From: Candidatus Heimdallarchaeota archaeon LC_2
Lineage (GTDB): Archaea > Asgardarchaeota > Heimdallarchaeia > Heimdallarchaeales > Kariarchaeaceae
NCBI GenBank assembly: GCA_001940725.1
Contig: MDVR01000175.1
Location: 1-35,938 of the forward strand
Direction: 5' to 3'
DNA: 35,938 nt
Positions 17,495 to 25,949 of this stretch are shown piece by piece. The notes beneath the pieces are model-generated. The model had not been told where the DNA came from, searched no databases, and worked only from the letters and a program-made list of their open reading frames with translations. The first letter of the stretch is position 1, and every line of letters begins with the position of its first letter. Position numbers and translations under genes: made by a program.

Positions 17495-18541
17495 TTACAC
17501 GACCAATTTTTGAATAATCTCATCAATATTTTTTGGATCTATCTCTCGTTTGCCATTTTCGATCTCTTTAACCATTTCCAAAAGAATCTTGTTAAATGGA
17601 GCTTTTAAACCATGTTTTTCCGATTCTGAAATAACAAAACCGTTTAAATAATCAATTTCAGTCTTTCTACCCCTCAACAAACTTTGCAAACTTGAAGATT
17701 TGATATCCTTATATTTTCTCGCAGCCATTCGTAGAAAGATATCTTTCTTAAATCGAGTGAAAAATCCTGCATTTACAGGTAAATAAAGAAGTAATGGATT
17801 TACTGTTATTTTTTCTAATTTCACGTTATTTGCCTTTGATGCATTTACTACTTCAGCATAGATTTTCAGAAAGAGAGTTCTTTTAGGTTTAGTATCCAAC
17901 ATTTCACCCCAAGTTTGACCAGAAATCGCACCTAAAGCTTTTGCCGTTGCATTTATTGCCAATTTATTCCATAATACTCCATTTATATTCTCGCTTAGAC
18001 TAACTGGTAATACTTCATGTAGAATTTCCCCTAATTGAGTTAATCGAGTACTCAATTCCCCATGTAACTCTCCTATAAATATTGAACCCGGGGATGTTTG
18101 TTTGTATTGACCTAACTGAATCATTGTTGCACCAAATGCCATAACTGCACTAATAAGTCTCCCATCATCAATTTCTTTGACAATTAAATCTTCGACAATC
18201 CCATTTTGAAGGGTAACAACAAACCCATGCGAGAATAAATACGGGATAGTTGATTTTGCTGCTTCAACAACTGATTCTGCTTTCATTGCTAAAAGTGCAA
18301 AATCAAATTTCATTGTTTCGTCAAGTTCTGACAATGTTGTGTATACATTTTGTGGAAACACAATTTTTTGTTTATCATTTTCGAGATGTTCGATTATTCC
18401 AGAGGATTGAATCTGAGAAGTTATTTCTTTATTTCCTGTAATTAATGTACAATCATAGCCAACCGCTAGCAACCGAGAAGCAATAATCCCTCCAATTCCA
18501 CCTATTCCCTCAATTAGAATTTTTTTATTCTTCAAATCCAC
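17495..18541 (-). CDS. Ketopantoate reductase (ApbA/PanE) family protein
   Basis: A 348-residue protein with an N-terminal Rossmann motif GIGGIGGIIASRLLAVGYDC (12-31), LLAMKAESVVEAAKSTIPYL, TLQNGIVEDLIVKEI, and the C-terminal helical domain with LWNKLAINATAKALGAISGQTW and LRGRKTEIDYLNGFVISESE. These are the substrate-site blocks of 2-dehydropantoate 2-reductase, the NADPH step to pantoate for CoA synthesis. Paralogues of this family act on other 2-oxo acids, so the exact substrate is uncertain. It is somewhat longer than typical PanE (about 300). ATG at 18541; single gene, divergent from the ABC exporter. Confidence 0.82.
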   Translation of the reverse strand: MDLKNKKILIEGIGGIGGIIASRLLAVGYDCTLITGNKEITSQIQSSGIIEHLENDKQKIVFPQNVYTTLSELDETMKFDFALLAMKAESVVEAAKSTIPYLFSHGFVVTLQNGIVEDLIVKEIDDGRLISAVMAFGATMIQLGQYKQTSPGSIFIGELHGELSTRLTQLGEILHEVLPVSLSENINGVLWNKLAINATAKALGAISGQTWGEMLDTKPKRTLFLKIYAEVVNASKANNVKLEKITVNPLLLYLPVNAGFFTRFKKDIFLRMAARKYKDIKSSSLQSLLRGRKTEIDYLNGFVISESEKHGLKAPFNKILLEMVKEIENGKREIDPKNIDEIIQKLVV

Positions 18542-18766
18542 AATAAATTATTGAGGTAATTATTTAAATTTCTATCGAATACAGGTAATGATTCTAAATA
18601 ATTAAATCATCATCACATAAATCTGAAGTATTTTGTGGAATAGTCACAATAAATCCATTTTCAATTTTGATTGTTAATAACAACAATTCAGTAAAATTAC
18701 ATCTATTAGTAACAAGTCAATATCTGATAGCTTAACAGTTATTAGTTATAATATTATGAAAAGTTC

Positions 18767-20548
18767 GTGTCACATTCTACTAAAGGACCATTAAAGAGAT
18801 TGATAGGATATACAACTCATCATAGAAGAGATATCTATATTGCTACCCTATATTCCATCTTGAACAAATTACTAGATCTCGCACCACCATTATTGATTGG
18901 AGCAGCAATAGATATTGTAGTTCGTGGAGAAGATTCGGTCTTTGGTCAGCTGGGTATTGATGATCCCAAACATCAAATATATTTTCTAGGATTTGTAACT
19001 CTTCTAGTTTGGATAGGAGAATCATTGTTTGAATATTGGTATAAGGTTAGATGGCGAAATCTAGCTCAAAATGTTGAACATACACTAAGAATGGATCTTT
19101 ATGATCATTTGCAATATCTAGAACTTGAATTTTATGAGGATAGACAAACTGGAGGTCTAATGGCAGTAGTAAACGATGATGTAAATCAACTAGAACGGTT
19201 TTTAGACATAGGTGCCAATGATTTAATTCAAGTATCAGTTACAGTAATTACAATTTCTATTATATTCTTTCTTCTTAATCCAATTATTGGTGCAATAGCC
19301 CTAATACCAATTCCATTTATTTTATTGTTTTCAATTAAATTTCAAAAAAGGTTAGAATCAAGATACGCCACAATGAGGGATAAAGTTGGGATTTTGAATG
19401 GTAGACTTGCTAATAACTTAACAGGAATTGCTACCATCAAGAGCTATACCAATGAGAATTATGAATATGGTCGAATTAATGAAGCATCTGACGATTATCG
19501 GCAAAGTAATAGAGACGTAATTAAACTTAGTTCAGCTTTTTCACCATTAATCAGAATGATTATTGTGATGGGTTTTCTTGGTATGTTAATAGTTGGGGGT
19601 ATATACGCACTCAATGGGACAATGGAAATCGCAGCTTATTCAATTACTATTTTTCTAATTCAGAGATTATTATGGCCATTGACAAGGTTAGGTGAAACTT
19701 TTGACCAATATCAACGAGCGATGGCCTCTACAACTCGTGCACTTGATTTATTGGATACTGAAAGAAAAATCATTTCTGGAACAATTGACCTTTCAACAAA
19801 TGAAATTCTTGGAAAAATTGAACTGAGAGATGTAAATTTTTCGTACAAGGATCGAGATAAAGTTATTTCAAATTTTAATTTGACAATAAATGTGGGACAA
19901 ACGATTGCTTTTGTTGGACCCACTGGTTCTGGGAAATCTACCCTCGTGAAACTTCTACTTCGATTTTATGATCCAACTTCAGGTTTAATTCTTCTAGACG
20001 ATATAAATATTGCAGATTTAAATTTGAAAGATTACCGAAGAGGTATTGGATTTGTTAGTCAAGATGTATTTTTGCTTGATGGTTCGATTAAGGAAAATAT
20101 TGCCTATGGAACTCCTGAAACTCTACTAGAAGATATTATTAAAGCTGCAACAATCGCTGAAATTCATGAATTCGTTCAAAGTCTACCTCAAGGATATGAA
20201 ACTTTAGTTGGGGAGCGGGGTCAAAAGTTGAGCGGCGGACAACGACAACGGATTAGTATTGCTCGAGCAATTTTAAAAGATCCTCCAATATTAATTTTGG
20301 ATGAAGCAACGTCAAGTGTAGATAATGAAACAGAGGCAGCTATCCAGAGATCTATTGAAAAGATAATTGTTGGGAGAACTACAATTGTAATTGCTCATCG
20401 ATTATCTACCATAAGAAATGCAGATTTGATATTTGTGTTAAGTCATGGTAAACTGATTGAACAAGGGACTCATGAAGATTTAGTTGCACTTGATGGGATG
20501 TATACCGCTTTGTGGAGAGTACAGACTGGAGAAACAATGATTGCATGA
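18767..20548 (+). CDS. ABC exporter, fused permease-ATPase (MsbA/multidrug type)
   Basis: A 593-residue half-transporter that would act as a dimer in the cytoplasmic membrane. The N-terminal membrane domain (about 25-330) has the usual six-helix pattern and LARNL-like coupling segments. The nucleotide-binding domain has Walker A GPTGSGKST (384-392), a Q-loop FVSQDVFLLDGSIKENI, signature LSGGQRQR (488-495), Walker B ILILDEATS (508-516) and an H-loop IVIAHRLST. The likely export substrate is a lipid or amphipathic compound; the sequence does not say which. The start is GTG at 18767, since an ATG at 18756 is out of frame. The 225-bp upstream region is AT-rich without recognisable elements. Confidence 0.92.
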   Translation: MSHSTKGPLKRLIGYTTHHRRDIYIATLYSILNKLLDLAPPLLIGAAIDIVVRGEDSVFGQLGIDDPKHQIYFLGFVTLLVWIGESLFEYWYKVRWRNLAQNVEHTLRMDLYDHLQYLELEFYEDRQTGGLMAVVNDDVNQLERFLDIGANDLIQVSVTVITISIIFFLLNPIIGAIALIPIPFILLFSIKFQKRLESRYATMRDKVGILNGRLANNLTGIATIKSYTNENYEYGRINEASDDYRQSNRDVIKLSSAFSPLIRMIIVMGFLGMLIVGGIYALNGTMEIAAYSITIFLIQRLLWPLTRLGETFDQYQRAMASTTRALDLLDTERKIISGTIDLSTNEILGKIELRDVNFSYKDRDKVISNFNLTINVGQTIAFVGPTGSGKSTLVKLLLRFYDPTSGLILLDDINIADLNLKDYRRGIGFVSQDVFLLDGSIKENIAYGTPETLLEDIIKAATIAEIHEFVQSLPQGYETLVGERGQKLSGGQRQRISIARAILKDPPILILDEATSSVDNETEAAIQRSIEKIIVGRTTIVIAHRLSTIRNADLIFVLSHGKLIEQGTHEDLVALDGMYTALWRVQTGETMIA

Positions 20549-20647
20549 TATTAAAAATTTTGTTCGTAATTCCCATATTCTCAAAATATCAATTTCACTG
20601 CTGAGAAATATATTTAAAAGCAAATAATAATATTTGTAGATATTGAT

Positions 20648-21268
20648 TCATAAAATATAAGGAATGAATATTTTAGATTTTCTTTTCCATTCATTAAAAT
20701 CTTCATAACGAGACAGGGACTTTTCTTTTTTGCGAATATTCGGTATCCATTCTATTGTTATTATTAAGCCAAAAACAACATATGGGAGCCAATGCCCACT
20801 TAAAATACTAAAACTAAGATAAATCAGAAATTCACCAAAATAATTAGGGTTACGAATTTTAGCCCAGAGCCCACCTCTAAATAGTTGATCAGGATTAAGT
20901 TTTAGTGAGATGTATTTCTGCATGTCTGAGGAAAAATGCCAAAAAACTCCGAAACCCCACATTGAAACTACAAGTGCAATTATCCAATTTGATGCTTGAT
21001 ATTCATAATACATCAATAAAAATGGAGCTACCCAATAACCTGTTAGACCTGTCACTAAGATCATAAATCTAAATAAACTTGCATCCACTTCCCAGCTTTT
21101 ATCTGGAAACATTCTACTCTTTGACACCCACAAAATTCCATAAGTACCATGAATCGCAAGGTAAATCCATGCAGTGAGATTCTCCCATTGATCAAAGATG
21201 CCCATTAAGATAAGAACTACTGGTGTTGTTAATATCTTGAAAGTATCTATGATATGTTTTTCTTGCAT
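20648..21268 (-). CDS. Integral membrane protein, DUF1295 / isoprenylcysteine methyltransferase-like
   Basis: A 206-residue protein with about five hydrophobic segments (roughly 12-25, 32-48, 66-88, 95-112, 147-172). It has the conserved motif KIRNPNYFGEFLIYLSF (137-153) and a basic C-terminus. RNPNYFGE is characteristic of the DUF1295/steroid-5-alpha-reductase-like and isoprenylcysteine carboxyl-methyltransferase fold, where the motif lines the cofactor pocket. It may reduce or methylate a lipid or isoprenoid substrate; the specific reaction is unknown. The start is ATG at 21268. It is a single gene with convergent (ABC exporter) and non-coding neighbours. Confidence 0.75.
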   Translation of the reverse strand: MQEKHIIDTFKILTTPVVLILMGIFDQWENLTAWIYLAIHGTYGILWVSKSRMFPDKSWEVDASLFRFMILVTGLTGYWVAPFLLMYYEYQASNWIIALVVSMWGFGVFWHFSSDMQKYISLKLNPDQLFRGGLWAKIRNPNYFGEFLIYLSFSILSGHWLPYVVFGLIITIEWIPNIRKKEKSLSRYEDFNEWKRKSKIFIPYIL

Positions 21269-21344
21269 ATTGGAATATTGAGATTTGTTTTTTTAAACTT
21301 TAGGCAGGAAATAAATTTGTAGTTAGTTTGTATTCTAAGTTTAA

Positions 21345-21446
21345 TTATAGTAAGTGTAATCCGTTCTTTTTAGCATATCTTTCTACTTTGCCAAGTAAAT
21401 ATTTGGTAGCTAAGAAGTAAATCACTCCATGAAGTAAAAGGACAGC
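21345..21446 (-). pseudogene. Relic of an ABC-2 permease gene: last 33 codons
   Basis: Reading the minus strand from 21446 gives 33 codons and a TAA, beginning AVLLLHGVIYFLATKYLL and ending YAKKNGLHLL. This matches the C-terminus of the intact permease at 23192-24061 at 28 of 33 positions, with mostly conservative changes (Lys/Arg, Asn/Gln). An in-frame TGA lies two codons further upstream, and the rest of the gene is missing. The flank beyond the stop codon is also related: both copies have TTTAGGCAG followed by a similar TTTAATTA-AGTAAG region. It is therefore a truncated duplicate, not chance similarity. The Lys/Arg replacements suggest it diverged under protein-level selection before decaying. 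Confidence 0.85.
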
Positions 21447-21582
21447 TAGTCAAAAGTAGAAAAATTATTTTGAAAAAATATATAGATAAACCGAAATTTC
21501 ACCGATCAATTATTGTATTGACACTCTAAACTAGATCTTAAATCGGATAATCATACAATCTCATGGTGTCGATAATGAAAAA

Positions 21583-21588
21583 GGAGGA
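21583..21588 (+). promoter_or_regulatory. Shine-Dalgarno site pointing to an AUU start
   Basis: GGAGGA at 21583-21588 is the best SD in this region. Six bases later is ATT (21595). The next conventional start in frame, TTG at 21613, is 24 bases away, too far for this SD. No ATG, GTG or TTG lies in the right window, so initiation at AUU is implied unless the ATT is a base error for ATG. Confidence 0.65.
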
Positions 21589-21594
21589 ATTAGT

Positions 21595-23109
21595 ATTAAC
21601 AAACAATTATTTTTGATCATAATGATTTTATCTACGGGAGTGATTTTCATACCTCTGAATACAATTACTGCATCAAATCAAATAGGAACAGGTGTCAAAT
21701 TTAACCAAGTTCAAAATGTTACAATTGCAATCGTATATTCCACGGGAGGTTTGGGTGATTTAAGTTTCAACGATGCTGCCGAGAGAGGAATTAATAGTGC
21801 AGTTGCTGCTTGGTCAATAGAAGGTGTAGAGGTAACAGTCGATGGAGCTTGTGAAAGTCAATGTGATGTTAATGATATATCTGCAAATATCGAGGCATTT
21901 GCTTCGAGTAGTGTCATTTATGATCTTATCATTGGGGTTGGATTTGCAGCAAAAGATGGAATTACTGCATCTGCGAATGCCCATACTGATCGAAACTTCA
22001 TGATCATTGACTCCGATTTAGACTTGCCAAATGTTTGGTCTGTCACTTTTAAGGAACATGAAGGTTCATTTTTAGTGGGAGCAATCGCTGCAATGACATC
22101 TAAAAATCAAGATATCGCATTCCTAGGTGGTCTGGATATTCCGTTAATTAATCGTTTCCTAGCTGGATACGACCATGGGGCAAAATTCATTAATCCGAAT
22201 ATTACCGTCCGAGCTGCATATTCACCCGATCCGAATAATCCATGGGGAGATTTGGTGGGAGGCAAAACAATTACTAAAGAATTTATTAATTTAGGATCTG
22301 ACGTAGTATTCGCTGCAGCAGGTGGAACAGGGTTAGGAAGCATCAATGGAGTTGTAGAATATAATGAGGATAATCCAAGTCAGAAGGTCTGGTCAATTGG
22401 TGTAGATGGAGATCAAGACTCTTATTCAATAGGGAACGTATTGACTTCAATGATTAAATCGATTGATATAGCAATAGAAGATCAAATCAATTCGACAATA
22501 ATGAACACTTGGACCCCTAAAATGGAAAATCGGGGAATTACAGAAAATGGAGTTCGGATATCTGAAATGACTCATACTCAAACCGAAGCAAATGAAATTT
22601 TTGAGGGTAGACTAACACGTATGGATAAAATTGAAGAATTAATTAAACAAATAAAAAATAATACTATTATTGTTAGAGAGGATATAACAGGACAAAATAT
22701 CCTATTTGATAAAGATCCTCCAATATTATTTCCAGAAATTAATTCACCTCATGATATCACATATAATGAAGGAGACACAGGAAACAAGATTGAATGGATT
22801 GGTAACGATAATAATCCTTCAAATTATAATGTAGAAAGAGATGGAGAAAGTATACAAGGCGGTAAGTGGATCAGTGGTATACCTATTGTGATTGTTGTAG
22901 ATGATTTGATTGCAGGAATTTACTCTTATACTATATTTCTTGAAGATGTCATCGGTAATTTTGTTGTTGATACGGTTAAGGTTACAGTTAACAATATTTC
23001 GCAAAATGCTGACTACACAAGTACAAGTTTGATATCCGTACCTTATCCCCAATTATTTGGAATAATTGGATTTCTTACAGTAATATCAATAAGAAAGAAA
23101 TTTGAATAA
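21595..23109 (+). CDS. Membrane-anchored BMP-family (PnrA-like) substrate-binding protein
   Basis: About 504 residues if read from ATT at 21595. The N-terminus INKQLFLIIMILSTGVIF is a good signal peptide (Lys then a hydrophobic core), cleaved near TITA-SN; starting at TTG 21613 would lose the charged part. The BMP domain spans roughly 36-330: IAIVYSTGGLGDLSFNDAA, TFKEHEGSFLVGAIAAM, GYDHGAKFINPNI, FAAAGGTGLGSI, SIGVDGDQDS. Relatives bind nucleosides for ABC import. About 374-468 is a beta-sandwich module (DITYNEGDTGNKIEW ... VDTVKVTVNN), followed by a C-terminal membrane helix and IRKKFE. There is no lipobox Cys, so the protein should be held outside the cell by its C-terminal helix. No BMP-type importer permease is adjacent; the neighbours are ABC-2 exporters on the opposite strand. 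Confidence 0.85.
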   Translation: MNKQLFLIIMILSTGVIFIPLNTITASNQIGTGVKFNQVQNVTIAIVYSTGGLGDLSFNDAAERGINSAVAAWSIEGVEVTVDGACESQCDVNDISANIEAFASSSVIYDLIIGVGFAAKDGITASANAHTDRNFMIIDSDLDLPNVWSVTFKEHEGSFLVGAIAAMTSKNQDIAFLGGLDIPLINRFLAGYDHGAKFINPNITVRAAYSPDPNNPWGDLVGGKTITKEFINLGSDVVFAAAGGTGLGSINGVVEYNEDNPSQKVWSIGVDGDQDSYSIGNVLTSMIKSIDIAIEDQINSTIMNTWTPKMENRGITENGVRISEMTHTQTEANEIFEGRLTRMDKIEELIKQIKNNTIIVREDITGQNILFDKDPPILFPEINSPHDITYNEGDTGNKIEWIGNDNNPSNYNVERDGESIQGGKWISGIPIVIVVDDLIAGIYSYTIFLEDVIGNFVVDTVKVTVNNISQNADYTSTSLISVPYPQLFGIIGFLTVISIRKKFE

Positions 23110-23191
23110 AGAAACTTAAAGAACAAAAAGGATTATCTTATAACCTTTAGGCAGATAATTTAATTGATATTTGATGGTATTCCAAATTTAA

Positions 23192-24061
23192 TTAAAGTAA
23201 GTGTAGACCTTGTTTTTTAGCATACCGTTCTACCCTACCTAATAGATATCTAGTTGCAAAAAAGTATATCACTCCATGAAGTAAAAGGAACGCGAATTCA
23301 TATTCTTTTGGCATTAGTAAATCCCAATTTCCACCAAATGAATAATACCTAACTAAATCAAGGGCAAAAGTAAATGGAACCAGATATGCAATGTATTGGG
23401 CGACAGTTGGCAAAGTACTTACTGGTAAGAAAATTCCACTCATAAATTGCATAACTATATTGACCATGGCAGTTATTTGGGCTACTTGCTTCCACATTAT
23501 TGCACCCATTGCAATCATTACACCCATTGGAGCTAATACAATCAAAAATACTAGAGTTATTAATAATATTGAAGTTAAATTCACTACTGAAATATCCTGG
23601 TAGAGCACGAGTCCAATAAACATTTGAATATAGAAAATTAAATTCTTTATAAAACTAGCAACCACACCGCCAAGAAAATATGCATATCTGCTTGAGGGTG
23701 AGGAATACACGTATTCTAATGTCCCATTATATAATTCTTGATTTACGGTATTTACAGTAGAGTACAAAACTGCATCTCCAAAGAATATGAGAGTCATACC
23801 TGATAAATAAAACGTATAAATTTCAGATGATGTTAAGTCCATACCTCTAAAAGTAGCTGCAGTTGCAAATATTGAGAAAATAAACATAAATACTCCGATC
23901 TGAAGAAAGCCACCAATTAGATTTGCTTTGTATCTCATCATGATACGTAAATCTCTTACAAGACTTATTCTAAGTACACTAGAAAATGAAGTCTGTTTGG
24001 AAAATCCAAGATCAATCGATTTATGCATTGTTTGTGTTGTTTGTGATGTCATCATTGTCAT
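23192..24061 (-). CDS. ABC-2 type transporter permease
   Basis: A 289-residue membrane protein with six predicted helices and the ABC-2 permease layout: a cytoplasmic N-terminus, LRDLRIMMRYKANLIGG before helix 1, NGTLEYVYSSPSSRYAYFLG between helices 2 and 3, and a basic C-terminus (GRVERYAKKQGLHLL). It is paralogous to the upstream permease (24072-24941), sharing NGTLE-Y--PSPRYAYF, MWKQVA and the RVE--AKKQGLH tail. ATG at 24061 is preceded by GGAGG that overlaps the TAG stop of that gene, so the two are translationally coupled. With the ATPase they form an export complex of two different permeases. Its 3' end is duplicated as a relic at 21345. Confidence 0.9.
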   Translation of the reverse strand: MTMMTSQTTQTMHKSIDLGFSKQTSFSSVLRISLVRDLRIMMRYKANLIGGFLQIGVFMFIFSIFATAATFRGMDLTSSEIYTFYLSGMTLIFFGDAVLYSTVNTVNQELYNGTLEYVYSSPSSRYAYFLGGVVASFIKNLIFYIQMFIGLVLYQDISVVNLTSILLITLVFLIVLAPMGVMIAMGAIMWKQVAQITAMVNIVMQFMSGIFLPVSTLPTVAQYIAYLVPFTFALDLVRYYSFGGNWDLLMPKEYEFAFLLLHGVIYFFATRYLLGRVERYAKKQGLHLL

Positions 24062-24071
24062 TTAATTCCTC

Positions 24072-24941
24072 CTATAATATGTGTAATCCCTGTTTCTTAG
24101 CATGTTTTTCCACGCGTGCCAATAATTTTACTGATACAATGAAATATACAAACGATGTAAAAAACATGATTGTCCATTCAATCCATATGGGATAGATTGG
24201 GACCCACTGCCGATTAAATGAGTAATAACGCAAAATATCGATTCCCCATGTATACGGGAATATGTAAGAGAAATATTGTAATCCAATGGGAAATGATGAA
24301 ATTGGCATGAACATGCCAGAGACAAAAGTGAATAATGTACCAAGTAGACCAATGATTGATGCAACCTGTTTCCACATTATTGCTGAAAGGGCAATAATTA
24401 CCCCAAGGAATGATAAAGTTGTAACAGTGACGATTACTGCTGCAACCAGAAACATGATATTTGTATTTGTAACTCCTCCGATATAGATAACAGTTCCAAA
24501 AATTGGCAGGAAAAAGAATGTGCTAATAATCGCCTGAGCAATTATTGATCCCATAAAATAAGCATATCGAGGAGAGGGGTTTACATAAATATTCTCAAGA
24601 GTACCATTAGTGAGATCAGTGGTGACAGTCTGATAAGGTGCCCAAAGAGCAACTGAATCATACATGAGTAAACTGAATCCAGCTAAATAAAATAAGAATA
24701 CCGTTTTCTTGGAATTATCAAAGAAATCGTTAAATTCAAGTGCTGAAGCAAAAAACCAGAAAACCAAAATGAATAATAGTGTTCGAATTAATTGACCAAT
24801 TAAATTTGCTCTGTATCGTTTTAACATGATAAATTCTTTTATTATAGTTGATTTCATCACACTAAAAGAGGATACAGTCTTAGAGATAGATAGATCTGAC
24901 ACTGGTGGGTTATATTGTGAAATTTCGGTGCTTGTAGCCAT
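24072..24941 (-). CDS. ABC-2 type transporter permease (paralogue)
   Basis: About 289 residues from the ATG at 24941. The open frame extends to a GTG at 24950, directly after the ATPase stop, but GGTG six to seven bases before the ATG favours ATG as the start. Six hydrophobic segments, a LKRYRANLIGQLIRTLLF opening, TDLTNGTLENIYVNPSPRYAYF, and a C-terminal LARVEKHAKKQGLHIL tail define it as a sister of the 23192 gene. It belongs to the ATPase-permease-permease operon. Paired, non-identical ABC-2 permeases usually form a heterodimeric exporter for lipids, glycans, drugs or peptides; the cargo is not inferable. Confidence 0.9.
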   Translation of the reverse strand: MATSTEISQYNPPVSDLSISKTVSSFSVMKSTIIKEFIMLKRYRANLIGQLIRTLLFILVFWFFASALEFNDFFDNSKKTVFLFYLAGFSLLMYDSVALWAPYQTVTTDLTNGTLENIYVNPSPRYAYFMGSIIAQAIISTFFFLPIFGTVIYIGGVTNTNIMFLVAAVIVTVTTLSFLGVIIALSAIMWKQVASIIGLLGTLFTFVSGMFMPISSFPIGLQYFSYIFPYTWGIDILRYYSFNRQWVPIYPIWIEWTIMFFTSFVYFIVSVKLLARVEKHAKKQGLHIL

Positions 24942-24950
24942 AATAATCAC

Positions 24951-25910
24951 CTAATGATCGAATTTTTCATCTAGGACTCCAATTTGATGAATAAAAGCAT
25001 CCTCTAGAGTCACACTGTGATGTTTAAATCCTGGCTTAAGTCCTTCTTTGCTCAATACTTCCATAATAGCCTGGGTACCTTCAAAAAAGTTTGTTACACC
25101 AAAAGAAATCCAGTCATCATTGGCTCGTTTGTGATTAATTATAGGATCTAGTTTGGCTATTTTTTCTACAATACCATTGGCAGACTTACCCAGTTCAATT
25201 TCTATGAATTCTTGAGCACCGACCTCTGCTTTCAGATCGGAAGGGGTACCAGTGACAGGAATAGTTCCACCGTGAATCAAGGAAACTCGATCACTTAATT
25301 CATCGACTTCAGAGAGAATATGACTTGTCAACAGTAAGGATTTACCTTCTTTATGGGCGAGATCGCTCAAGAAAGTTCTGATTTTCTTCGCAATTAAAGG
25401 ATCAAGACCTTTAGTTGGTTCGTCAAGGAAGATTACTGGAGGTTCATGTAATAAAGCCCTCATGATAACAACAGCTTGTTTCTGACCACCTGACAAATGC
25501 ATGAATTGTTTATCCATGTTACCATTGAAATCAAGCATATCCGCAAAACGATAAACTTTGTCGTCAATTATGTCTTTTGAAAGACCACGTAATGACCCGA
25601 AGAAACGTAAATTTTCATGGGGTGTTAATCGCGCGTAGGCTGATCTCTCAGTATCTTGCCCAACGTAGCCAAGTAAATGCCTAATTTGATTTTCATGCTC
25701 GTCGAGATCATATCCTAATATGTTTACAGTTCCCGCATCTTTTATTAATAATGTACTCATTATTTTAATTAATGTCGTCTTACCTGCTCCATTTGGTCCT
25801 AGTAGTGAATGAATTTCACCACGTCGTAAGTCAAAATCAACGTTCTCAAGGGCTACATTATCCCCATAAGCTTTTTTAACACCAACTGCTCGCAGTACTT
25901 CCTGTGTCAT
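24951..25910 (-). CDS. ABC-2 transporter ATP-binding protein (DrrA-like)
   Basis: A 319-residue ABC ATPase: Walker A GPNGAGKTT (38-46), Q-loop GYVGQDTERSAYARLT, signature LSGGQKQ (139-145), Walker B VIFLDEPTKGLDP (159-171), H-loop LLLTSHILSEVDEL. A C-terminal extension of about 100 residues (EFIEIELGKSAN ... HQIGVLDEKFDH) is typical of DrrA/daunorubicin-resistance-type ATPases. It is the first gene of the export operon, its TAG abutting the first permease. The ATG at 25910 has no SD, so translation may have been leaderless. An IS element ends 18 bp upstream and has probably displaced the native promoter. Confidence 0.93.
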   Translation of the reverse strand: MTQEVLRAVGVKKAYGDNVALENVDFDLRRGEIHSLLGPNGAGKTTLIKIMSTLLIKDAGTVNILGYDLDEHENQIRHLLGYVGQDTERSAYARLTPHENLRFFGSLRGLSKDIIDDKVYRFADMLDFNGNMDKQFMHLSGGQKQAVVIMRALLHEPPVIFLDEPTKGLDPLIAKKIRTFLSDLAHKEGKSLLLTSHILSEVDELSDRVSLIHGGTIPVTGTPSDLKAEVGAQEFIEIELGKSANGIVEKIAKLDPIINHKRANDDWISFGVTNFFEGTQAIMEVLSKEGLKPGFKHHSVTLEDAFIHQIGVLDEKFDH

Positions 25911-25928
25911 AAATATAATATTGGTTAA

Positions 25929-25944
25929 GCTTGTCCCAAAATTA
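25929..25944 (+). repeat. Left terminal inverted repeat of the IS element
   Basis: GCTTGTCCCAAAATTA, pairing with the right end at 26998-27013 with two mismatches (C/T at positions 2 and 9). TTAA precedes it. Confidence 0.8.
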
Positions 25945-25949
25945 ATTTT

